Source: Desulfitobacterium hafniense DCB-2
GTDB taxonomy: Bacteria; Bacillota; Desulfitobacteriia; Desulfitobacteriales; Desulfitobacteriaceae
Assembly (NCBI RefSeq): GCF_000021925.1
Contig: NC_011830.1
Span: forward strand, 954,501 to 1,018,500
Direction of reading: 5' to 3'
DNA length: 64,000 bases
How positions within the stretch are numbered: position 1 is the stretch's first letter; each line of letters starts with the position of its first letter. The notes beneath the pieces are model-generated. The model worked only from the letters and a program-made list of their open reading frames with translations, had not been told where the DNA came from and did not search any database. Shown here piece after piece: positions 57,072 through 64,000 of this stretch. Both the position numbers and the translations under genes were made by a program.

Positions 57072-58365
57072 AGCTTCGGTTTCCTTGGTCAAAGTATCTG
57101 AGGTGTATGAATCCCTTGGCCAGGCTCTCGATCTGTGCGACGGATTGGCCGGGCTGCAGGTCGATGACAAAATTTTGCTGAAACCCAATATTGTCAGTTG
57201 GGATTTTGACTATCCATTTCCTCCTTATGGGGTCGTGACCACCAGCACTGTAATGCAAGCTCTGGTTCAGATCCTTGTGGAAAGAGGATTTGAAAATCTA
57301 ATCATCGGTGAGGGCTCTCTTCCGGGGCCAAAGCCTCAGGGAGACGCCATCTATGAGGCCTTGGGATATGGTAAACTCCGGGATAGGTATGGGGTCAGAT
57401 TGGTTGATTTTAATGCGGAGCCTTTTATCACCACCGATTATGGAGATGGTTTTAAACTGGATATCGCTCAAGAAGCTTTGGCGGTGGACAAAATTATCAA
57501 TATCCCCGTTTTGAAAACCCATAATCAAGCCAAGGTGTCTCTGGGAATCAAAAACCTAAAGGGGTGCCTGAGCCGCCGTTCTAAGCAATTCTGTCACGGT
57601 CTGGATCAGGAGGAACTGAATCTGACCTTTCCCCGCATCATTGAGAAGCTTCCTGTGGCTTTGACTATTATTGACGGTCTTTACACCCTTGAAAAAGGAC
57701 CGGGACCTACTGGAAAGGCGTATCCCAAAGGGCTCTTGCTGGCCTCCAGGGATCCCTTGGCCTGCGATCTGGTGGGGGCGGCTGTGCTTGGTTATGGAGC
57801 CCAAGAGGTACCGCATCTGGCCTTTTATGCTGAGAAGCATGGCTATAGCCTGGAGCTGTCGGACTATGAGGTTAAAGGTGAGAGTATTGAAGGGTACCGG
57901 GGGCGTATCGACTATGATTTCGAGTGGAGTGAGGATAATACCGGTCCGGCCGGTTTTGAAAAGCGGGGCATAACCGGCTTGGCGATACGGAAGTATGACA
58001 GCAGCCTATGTACAGGGTGTTCCGTGCAATTTAATCCCATGCTGATTCTCCTTGCCTCAGCCTTTAAGGGAGAGCCTTTCAATCGCATCGAATTGGTCAG
58101 TGGCAAACAGCAATTGGCCTCGGCGGGATTTAATACCACTATTCTTTTTGGCAAATGTGCTTGTCATTTGAACAAAAATAACCCCAATATCAACCAAGCT
58201 ATTACCTTATGGGGCTGTCCGCCTGATCTGGAGAAGATGGTGGAGGAACTGGGTAAAGAGGGCATTCAGTGTGATTTTAATGAATATGTCCGTTTCCGCA
58301 ATTATCTTTTTGACCGGTATAAGGGCAAGGAGGGCTATAATCCGGAGGATTGGACTATAGAATAA
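57064..58365 (+). CDS. DUF362 domain protein
   Basis: 433 residues with the DUF362 core (about 35-330): LLKPNIVSWDFDYPFPPYG, a GEGSLPGP segment and NIPVLKTHNQAKVSLGIKNLKG, all typical of the family. Cysteines in CTGCSVQF, GKCACH and GCPPD near 315-395 may bind a metal or Fe-S cluster. The role is unknown; members occur with ferredoxin or radical enzymes. ATG 57064 overlaps the deleted dehydrogenase gene, and the nitroreductase gene follows 35 bases on, suggesting an operon. Confidence 0.83.
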   Translation: MSKASVSLVKVSEVYESLGQALDLCDGLAGLQVDDKILLKPNIVSWDFDYPFPPYGVVTTSTVMQALVQILVERGFENLIIGEGSLPGPKPQGDAIYEALGYGKLRDRYGVRLVDFNAEPFITTDYGDGFKLDIAQEALAVDKIINIPVLKTHNQAKVSLGIKNLKGCLSRRSKQFCHGLDQEELNLTFPRIIEKLPVALTIIDGLYTLEKGPGPTGKAYPKGLLLASRDPLACDLVGAAVLGYGAQEVPHLAFYAEKHGYSLELSDYEVKGESIEGYRGRIDYDFEWSEDNTGPAGFEKRGITGLAIRKYDSSLCTGCSVQFNPMLILLASAFKGEPFNRIELVSGKQQLASAGFNTTILFGKCACHLNKNNPNINQAITLWGCPPDLEKMVEELGKEGIQCDFNEYVRFRNYLFDRYKGKEGYNPEDWTIE

Positions 58366-58400
58366 GAAGATAAGGGCTTAAGCCCGGAAGGGGTAAGACA

Positions 58401-59015
58401 ATGGATGTAAAAACTGCCATGCTGGAGAGGCACAGTATCCGTAAATTCAAGCCGGACCCTGTGCCTGAGGAGATGCTGAGGGAATTGCTGGAGGCCGCCC
58501 GTTTAGCACCTTCAGGAACCAATCAGCAGCCTTGGCGTTTTATCGTGGTTAAGAATCAGGAGGTTAAGGAGAAGATTCAAGGAGCTGCTTTTCATAAGAA
58601 GTTTTTGAGTGAAGCCCCGGTGCTTTTGGTATGCTGTGCCGATCTTTCAACCTATGCCACCAATACCCGCAGGAGGCTTCAGGAATTAGTGGATGCGGGA
58701 GTGTTTGGGGAAGATGAGGTTGCCAACTATCCTAATGCGGATAAGCCAATGGACGCTGAGACGTTGCAGGGGTATAAGCCCCATGCCATGCTGAATGTGG
58801 CCATTGCCACCGAGCATATTGCCCTGCGTGCCGTATCCCTTGGCTTAGGCACTTGCTGGGTACAATTAATGAAGGCCAGAGAGATCAGCAAGATTCTGGA
58901 TTTGCCGGAACATCTCATTGTGACTGTGCTGATGCCGGTGGGCTTTCCGGATCAAAGCCCCGGTATGCGGCCCCGGCTGAAGCTTGAGGAAATTATCTAT
59001 AAGGTCATTGAATAG
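58401..59015 (+). CDS. Nitroreductase-family FMN protein
   Basis: 204 residues with the flavin-site motifs MLERHSIRKFKPDPVPEE and LAPSGTNQQPWRF, then LRAVSLGLGTCWVQLMKA, the normal FMN-binding set. It reduces nitro compounds, quinones or flavins using NAD(P)H; the specific role is unknown. ATG 58401 follows AAGGGG. It is the last gene of the operon starting with the PAS-Fis regulator; about 200 bases of leader for glutamine synthetase follow. Confidence 0.9.
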   Translation: MDVKTAMLERHSIRKFKPDPVPEEMLRELLEAARLAPSGTNQQPWRFIVVKNQEVKEKIQGAAFHKKFLSEAPVLLVCCADLSTYATNTRRRLQELVDAGVFGEDEVANYPNADKPMDAETLQGYKPHAMLNVAIATEHIALRAVSLGLGTCWVQLMKAREISKILDLPEHLIVTVLMPVGFPDQSPGMRPRLKLEEIIYKVIE

Positions 59016-59045
59016 AAGGATGACTCCCTTTCAGTACGGAATGGA

Positions 59046-59061
59046 TGGCATAAATATTGTA
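59046..59061 (+). promoter_or_regulatory. Candidate sigma-54 promoter for glutamine synthetase
   Basis: TGGCATAAATATTGTA lines up with TGGCAC-R-N4-TTGCW at all but two positions. A sigma-A alternative (TTGAAA 59079, no good -10) is weaker. Confidence 0.3.
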
Positions 59062-59136
59062 TACATCACAAAAACCTGTTGAAATAACCGCTCGTTTTAT
59101 GTTACTTTTAATGCAGAAATTTTATAAATGAAGAGC

Positions 59137-59188
59137 AAAGGCGCTCATAAGGAATGTACAAGGGTACATTTCTTAGGGCGCTTTTTTT
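59137..59188 (+). terminator. Attenuator-like terminator in the glutamine synthetase leader
   Basis: AAAGGCGC ... TAAGGAATGTAC pairs with GTACATTTCTTA ... GGCGCTTT, followed by TTTTT, 31 bases before the glnA-type start. It may end the upstream operon or regulate this one. Confidence 0.8.
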
Positions 59189-59218
59189 ATTTGCTGTATT
59201 TGAAAGGGGAAAAGGGCA

Positions 59219-61306
59219 ATGAAGATCTTCGGAATGAATGTGTTTAACGACAACGTGATGCGGGAAAGACTTCCTAAAAACATTTACAAATCTTTAAAAA
59301 ACACCATTGACAATGGACTGCCACTGGAGCCCAGCGTTGCTGAAGTGGTGGCCAGTGCTATGAAGGATTGGGCTATTGAAAAGGGGGCGACCCACTACAC
59401 CCACTGGTTCCAGCCCTTGACAGGTTTAACTGCTGAAAAACATGACTCTTTTATTGCTCCGACCAACGATGGACGGGTGATTATGGAGTTTTCCGGAAAG
59501 GAACTCATTAAAGGCGAGCCGGATGCCTCTTCCTTCCCCAATGGCGGAATTCGTTCTACCTTTGAAGCCCGTGGTTATACAGCCTGGGATTGTACATCAC
59601 CGGCCTTCTTAAGAGAAGAAGGGACCAATATCGTGCTGTGCATTCCCACCGCTTTCTGTGCTTATACAGGTGAAGCTTTAGACAATAAAACCCCCTTGCT
59701 CCGTTCCATGGAGGCGCTGTCCAAGCAAGCGGTGCGGATTCTCAGACTTTTTGGAGATGAGGAAACCACCCGTATCTCCAGCACGGTAGGACCTGAGCAG
59801 GAGTACTTCCTGATCGACAAAGCCTATTACGAAAAAAGAATGGACCTGGTTCTTACAGGCCGCACCCTCTTTGGGGCGAAGTCTCCCAAGGGTCAGGAGA
59901 TGGAGGATCAATACTTTGGCAGTATCAATGAGCGGGTATCGGCGTTCATGCATGATGTGAATGTGGAAGCCTGGAAGCTGGGCATCGCTGCCAAGACTCA
60001 GCATAAGGAAGTGGCTCCCGGACAGTATGAAATCGCGCCTATTTTCAGCGTGACCAATGTGGCGACGGATCACAATCAATTGATCATGGATATCTTAAAG
60101 AAGGTGGCCAACCGCCATGGCTTAGTGTGTCTTCTTCATGAAAAGCCCTTCGCCGGTGTCAATGGCTCCGGTAAGCATAATAACTGGGCCTTGGGAACCA
60201 ATTCCGGGAAGAATCTCTTGGATCCGGGACGCACACCCCATGAAAACGCTCAATTCCTCACCTTCCTTTGCGCTGTGCTGAAGGCCGTGGATGAGCACGC
60301 GGATTTGCTGCGGGCTTCTGCTGCCAATCCGGGCAATGACCATCGCCTGGGTGCCAATGAAGCGCCGCCGGCTATTATCTCTGTCTTCTTAGGGGACCAG
60401 CTAAGCGATATTTTAGCTCAATTGCAAAATGGCGGCCTGACTCATTCTATAGCAGAAAGCCGCATGAATATTGGGGTCCCCACTTTACCTGTTTTGAGGA
60501 AGGATTCCACCGACCGGAACCGGACGTCTCCTTTCGCCTTTACCGGCAATAAATTCGAATTCCGGATGGTTCCTTCGTCGCTCTCCATCGCTGGGCCTAA
60601 TATTGTTCTGAACTCCATTGTGGCGGAAGCTCTTTGTCAAATGGCGGACCGGCTGGAGCAAGCGGAAGATTTCAATGCCGATTTGAGGAAGCTGCTTAAA
60701 GAGATCGCAGTGAAGCATTCCCGTATCGTTTTCGATGGCAATAACTATTCGGGTGAATGGGTGGAGGAGGCGGAGCGCCGGGGATTGCCCAATATCCGTT
60801 CCACTGTGGATGCTATTCCAGCCTGGGTCACGGAAAAAGCGGTGGCACTCTTTGAAAAGCATGGTGTTCTCAGCGGAACGGAACTCCATTCCCGGTATGA
60901 AATTCTCCTTGAGCAATACAATAAAATCATTAATATTGAAGCACAAACAATGCTTTATATGGTTAAGCGGCAAATTATGCCCGCGGGTTTGAAAATGATT
61001 CAAAACCTGGCGACTGGGATTGCGGCGGTGAAAGCGGTTTCCGGGGCTCTTGTCTCTGTCCAGGAAAGACTTTTGAACCAAGTCTCTTCAGTGATGGTGG
61101 CAGTGGATGAAAGTCTGCAAGCACTGGAAGGGAAGACTAATGAAGCTCTGGCTATGGGTGACGTTTTTGAGCAAGGCGTGTTTTATCGGGATGAAGTATT
61201 CACCGCTATGAATACTCTCCGGGCAGCTGTGGATCAATTGGAGGAGCTGGTGGATGAGGAATACTGGCCTTTGCCCAGCTATGCAGACATGTTGTTTAAA
61301 CTGTAA
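59219..61306 (+). CDS. glnN: Glutamine synthetase type III (GlnN)
   Basis: ATP-dependent ligation of ammonium to glutamate. The 695-residue length and the opening with FGMNVFND, MKDWAIEKGATHYTHWFQP and VGPEQEYFLID are type III signatures, different from GlnA type I. The nucleotide-site FAGVNGSGKHNNWALGTNSG and the adenylation-region absence fit. ATG 59219 follows AAGGGG. It is preceded by a terminator-like leader hairpin and a possible sigma-54 motif, so ammonium control by attenuation or enhancer is possible. A terminator follows at 61363. Confidence 0.95.
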   Translation: MKIFGMNVFNDNVMRERLPKNIYKSLKNTIDNGLPLEPSVAEVVASAMKDWAIEKGATHYTHWFQPLTGLTAEKHDSFIAPTNDGRVIMEFSGKELIKGEPDASSFPNGGIRSTFEARGYTAWDCTSPAFLREEGTNIVLCIPTAFCAYTGEALDNKTPLLRSMEALSKQAVRILRLFGDEETTRISSTVGPEQEYFLIDKAYYEKRMDLVLTGRTLFGAKSPKGQEMEDQYFGSINERVSAFMHDVNVEAWKLGIAAKTQHKEVAPGQYEIAPIFSVTNVATDHNQLIMDILKKVANRHGLVCLLHEKPFAGVNGSGKHNNWALGTNSGKNLLDPGRTPHENAQFLTFLCAVLKAVDEHADLLRASAANPGNDHRLGANEAPPAIISVFLGDQLSDILAQLQNGGLTHSIAESRMNIGVPTLPVLRKDSTDRNRTSPFAFTGNKFEFRMVPSSLSIAGPNIVLNSIVAEALCQMADRLEQAEDFNADLRKLLKEIAVKHSRIVFDGNNYSGEWVEEAERRGLPNIRSTVDAIPAWVTEKAVALFEKHGVLSGTELHSRYEILLEQYNKIINIEAQTMLYMVKRQIMPAGLKMIQNLATGIAAVKAVSGALVSVQERLLNQVSSVMVAVDESLQALEGKTNEALAMGDVFEQGVFYRDEVFTAMNTLRAAVDQLEELVDEEYWPLPSYADMLFKL

Positions 61307-61362
61307 GCTGTAATGGGTTGGTTCAGGTATAAATACTTCTGATTTTATCGTGGAAGAAGCAT

Positions 61363-61413
61363 GGAAAAGGCCACTGATACATCTTTGTGGATGTATTGGT
61401 GGCCTTCTTTTCG
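61363..61413 (+). terminator. Terminator of glutamine synthetase gene
   Basis: GAAAAGGCCAC and GATGTA-type inner arm pair with TACATC and GTGGCCTTCTTTTC, followed by a T-rich end. Confidence 0.85.
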
Positions 61414-61454
61414 ATTGCGAAGTGAGCAAAGCCGCTTTTAAGAAATGAATGGTG

Positions 61455-61486
61455 GTTCAAATCATGCACTGGTGCACAATTTGAAC
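61455..61486. repeat. Long inverted repeat between glnN and the YibE/F gene
   Basis: GTTCAAAT and GTTCAAAT-complement arms (GTTCAAAT-cat-GCAC-tg-GTGC-aca-ATTTGAAC) form a 13-bp symmetrical palindrome. No T run is present, so an operator or RNA end structure is as likely as a terminator. Confidence 0.6.
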
Positions 61487-61509
61487 TCTCTTCCCCGTGG
61501 GGTCTTGTC

Positions 61510-62655
61510 TCATCCCTGATTTTGGGCGGTGTTATTATCCCAATCGTAGATAAGGCCGCAGATAAGTGATGTTAATGGGGATACCAGGACCAGTCCGATA
61601 CAGCCGACAAAGGTGTGCAATATTTCTGCTGCAATGGGCTTTGAATTAAGGATGTTCATAAGTGGTGTGCCTTGAGCCATAAAGACCATCATCACTGTGA
61701 TGTAGCTTCCCATATAGGCCAGCAGCAGAGTAGTAGTTTGGCCGCCGACTACGGATTTTCCGATGTTAAGTCCTGATTTCATAAGGGCCGTCTTGGTTAC
61801 ATGGGGATTATTATGGATAATCTCTTCCAGAGCCGATGAAATGTCGATTGCTAAATCGAGTACGGCACCTGAACAGGCAAGATAAATTCCTCCTTGAAAA
61901 ACTAAAGTTAAATCAAGATCCATGAATCCGGCATACAGCAGTGATTCGGCTCCTTCCATTACCGCGCCGTGGATATTAAATAGACTGCCAAAGAGAATGG
62001 CCAGAAGGCAGGTTGCAATGGAACAAGTAACAGCACTGATAATAGAGGCATAGGCTTTTCTGGTGAATCCTGCTACCGAGAGCAGGGTAACAACAGTAAG
62101 TACATTTCCCACAAGGAGGGCAACTATGAGTGGATTATAGCCGTAAAGCATTGCCGGTATCAAAATCTTCCAGATACATAATAGTGTAAAAGTAAAGGAA
62201 AGCAAGGTGCGAACTCCGGTAAATCCGGAAAATATGATGATAACCAGGGCAAAGGTTCCGATTAAAAGGATCTCCTTATCGATACGGTAGTGATCGATCA
62301 TATTGGCAAAGTTGATCTTGTTATCTTCATCAAATCCAAGCAGAACCCAGGCCTTGTCTCCTGCTTGAAATATTTTGTCCACGGAGAGGCTGCCGGTGAG
62401 CATATTATTGGCCTGAACCTGTTCGCCTTTGTGGGAGCCGGTTTCTATTTCAATTAAGGCGCTTTGATCACCTATGTTATAAATCCCGGAACTATGTACC
62501 CCTATATTATTGACAGAAATGACTTTGGCTCGAACCCCTTCGGTAAAGTGGTATTCTTGTTTCTGAAATCCCGTAGGCAATAAGGTGAGAATCGCTATCG
62601 CTATTAAAATGACAATAGTAAAAACCAATTCTTTTCTGTTAATATTCTGAAGCAT
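61510..62655 (-). CDS. YibE/F-family membrane protein
   Basis: 381 residues. An N-terminal helix (about 10-28) precedes an extracellular domain of about 95 residues, followed by seven membrane segments. The GFTGVRTLLSFTFTLLCIW and SSALEEIIHNNPHVTKTALMKSG motifs are typical of YibE/F proteins, whose role is unknown. ATG 62655 has AAAGGAG some 14 bases upstream, a longer spacing than usual. It lies on the same strand as the phosphatase gene but behind a terminator, so it has its own transcript or depends on readthrough. Confidence 0.87.
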   Translation of the reverse strand: MLQNINRKELVFTIVILIAIAILTLLPTGFQKQEYHFTEGVRAKVISVNNIGVHSSGIYNIGDQSALIEIETGSHKGEQVQANNMLTGSLSVDKIFQAGDKAWVLLGFDEDNKINFANMIDHYRIDKEILLIGTFALVIIIFSGFTGVRTLLSFTFTLLCIWKILIPAMLYGYNPLIVALLVGNVLTVVTLLSVAGFTRKAYASIISAVTCSIATCLLAILFGSLFNIHGAVMEGAESLLYAGFMDLDLTLVFQGGIYLACSGAVLDLAIDISSALEEIIHNNPHVTKTALMKSGLNIGKSVVGGQTTTLLLAYMGSYITVMMVFMAQGTPLMNILNSKPIAAEILHTFVGCIGLVLVSPLTSLICGLIYDWDNNTAQNQG

Positions 62656-62719
62656 CTTCTTTAAGTCGCGCTCCTTTCCTTTGCGCCCAAATTGGCAATG
62701 GATTGACGATCCGGGAATG

Positions 62720-62774
62720 AAAAAGGAGCATCGCAGACTATGTTAAAAAGTAGCTTTGCGACACTCCTTTATTT
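62720..62774 (-). terminator. Terminator of the alkaline phosphatase gene
   Basis: On the minus strand AAAGGAG..TGTCGCA pairs with TGCGA..CTCCTTT, followed by TTTCATTC. Confidence 0.85.
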
Positions 62775-62795
62775 AGATATCTATTGAAGTTACGA

Positions 62796-64000
62796 CTAGT
62801 TAAGATTTGTAGCCTTGACTAATTTGTCGTACACAGCGGTATTTTCATAGGCACCATTAAACAGCTCGGCACTGGCACCTGTTGCATAGACTGGAACCGG
62901 TACGCCTGTGTGGGAATAGGAGGTCCAGCCGATACCTGCTTTGTTATTAAGAATATGAGTTAAGGTTACGGAAAGTGGATTATAACCGCCGTATAATAGA
63001 TCATTTTCTTCGCTGTCGGTAGGTTTGTCTTTCATGGTTTCCATAAAGGCCTTTTTTAGCTTAGCTACTTCCCGATCAGATAATTCTAAGGTCATATAGC
63101 TGGGCTCACCGGGGCGGCTTATATCATTTTTGGTTTTGTTAACAAGACCGAAGCTTTCCGTGATAACGGGCATAACGTCGTCAAATTTTAGGGACGGATT
63201 GTCTGCTTTCATCTTATTGATTAAAGCGTCAAAGGCTACATAAGATATCTTTTGGCTTTCTAAAATATGAAAAGCTGTATCATAACCGGTTGTTGCCTGT
63301 CCGATGGTCATGCCGCCTGTTTCATGATCGCCGGTAACGATGATCAGGGTCTCTTCAGGGTGCTTGGCAGCAAAGTCGATGGCGACTTGGATAGCTTCTT
63401 CAAAGGCGATCACATCACCAATATTGGCTTTGGCATCATTAGCATGACCTGCCCAGTCAATCTTGCCTGATTCGGCCATCATGAAGAATCCTTTGTCGTT
63501 GTCAAGAACATCGATGCCTTTTTTTACGAAATCAGCCAGAGTTAAATCGCCATCTTTATTATCTATGGCATAGGGCATAGCGCCGCTGTCCTGAGTAACC
63601 GGAGTCACTGCATAGGCTTTTCCTGATTGGCTGTTAAGGGCCAGGATATCTTCTTTTGTCTTAGCTATTTTGTAGCCCTTTTCTTTCATAACGTCATAAG
63701 CATCTTTTTGATCTTTGTCTTTTCCTGTAGGCTGGCTGATGGTTCCGCCGCCAAAGAAATCGAAGCCGGAGTTTGCCATTTGCAGAGCGATGTCATAATA
63801 GTCGTTTCGGGAAGCGACATGGGCATAGTAAGCTGCCGGTGTGGCATGGTTGATGGTTACGGTGGATATGATGCCGATCTTCATTCCTTTTTCGGCCTTA
63901 AGTCTTTCGGCAATGGTTTTGGGAATCGTACCTTCCACATTTTCCGGTTTGTTTCCGGATTTACTTCCCACCGGTTTTAGGCCAATGGTTCCGCTCCAGG
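62796..64000 (-). CDS. Alkaline phosphatase, 5' part outside window
   Basis: Exported phosphomonoesterase that releases phosphate from organic esters. Only the C-terminal 401 codons are present; the frame stays open to the window edge (WSGTIGLKPVGSK precedes the first internal GTG), so the signal peptide and catalytic Ser region are missing from view. Metal ligands are visible in ESGKIDWAGHAND, TGDHETGG and YSHTGVPVPVYATG. The stop is at 62796, followed by a good terminator. It probably responds to phosphate limitation, but the promoter is not in the window. Confidence 0.92.
   Translation of the reverse strand, partial: WSGTIGLKPVGSKSGNKPENVEGTIPKTIAERLKAEKGMKIGIISTVTINHATPAAYYAHVASRNDYYDIALQMANSGFDFFGGGTISQPTGKDKDQKDAYDVMKEKGYKIAKTKEDILALNSQSGKAYAVTPVTQDSGAMPYAIDNKDGDLTLADFVKKGIDVLDNDKGFFMMAESGKIDWAGHANDAKANIGDVIAFEEAIQVAIDFAAKHPEETLIIVTGDHETGGMTIGQATTGYDTAFHILESQKISYVAFDALINKMKADNPSLKFDDVMPVITESFGLVNKTKNDISRPGEPSYMTLELSDREVAKLKKAFMETMKDKPTDSEENDLLYGGYNPLSVTLTHILNNKAGIGWTSYSHTGVPVPVYATGASAELFNGAYENTAVYDKLVKATNLN

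Noticed and set aside
1..64000. tRNA, rRNA or phage/plasmid genes.
   Set aside because: No cloverleaf with a conserved T-loop, no rRNA segment, and no integrase, transposase or replication gene was seen while reading both strands.

Overview
The window looks like a chromosomal segment of a spore-forming, strictly anaerobic Firmicute of the Peptococcaceae, most like Desulfitobacterium. The basis is protein resemblance and gene content (Ni-CO dehydrogenase with a CooA-type regulator, siroheme sulfite reductase, Trp T-box, TPP riboswitch, exosporium-type collagen protein, GerW and GerMN proteins, type III glutamine synthetase, AgrBD). No database search was run. No rRNA, tRNA, CRISPR array or intact insertion sequence was seen.

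Layout. 1-10 kb: the 5' part of a TrpB-like gene behind a tryptophan-type T-box; a two-gene membrane operon ending in a PrsW-family protease; hydrolase-like proteins; a leftward set (DUF1232, small siroheme reductase, lipid kinase, universal stress protein); an E2-acyltransferase-like protein lacking the catalytic His; a Mop protein. 10-15 kb: UppP, LemA and TPM-domain proteins, then a TPP riboswitch driving a thiamine-precursor ABC importer. 15-20 kb: a CO-response locus (CooA-like regulator, a near-consensus CooA site, CooF, CooS, FAD oxidoreductase).

20-32 kb: a likely spore-surface glycoprotein island. It holds a GXT collagen-like protein with a BclB-type C-terminus, two more proteins that share its N-terminal module, two nucleotide-sugar genes, four glycosyltransferases, a methyltransferase and two further sugar-nucleotide enzymes. 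32-44 kb: a GerMN lipoprotein, then C4/citrate metabolism (TDT transporter and a half-length paralogue, LysR regulator, TIM-barrel isomerase, CitE-like lyase, malic enzyme, citrate synthase, an ion-transporter-type permease). A 15-bp dyad occurs in front of lysR and twice in the isomerase/lyase intergenic region.

44-51 kb: radical SAM protein, TetR regulator, and two divergent ECF sigma/anti-sigma modules, one leading to a GerW-type spore protein. 51-55 kb: an Agr-like peptide-signalling locus (small membrane protein, AgrB, a 40-residue AgrD-like peptide, sensor kinase) with no AgrA. 55-64 kb: NadA, a PAS-Fis regulator without an AAA+ domain, an internally deleted 3-hydroxyacyl-CoA dehydrogenase, DUF362 and nitroreductase proteins, glutamine synthetase III behind an attenuator-like hairpin, a YibE/F protein, and an alkaline phosphatase cut by the window edge.
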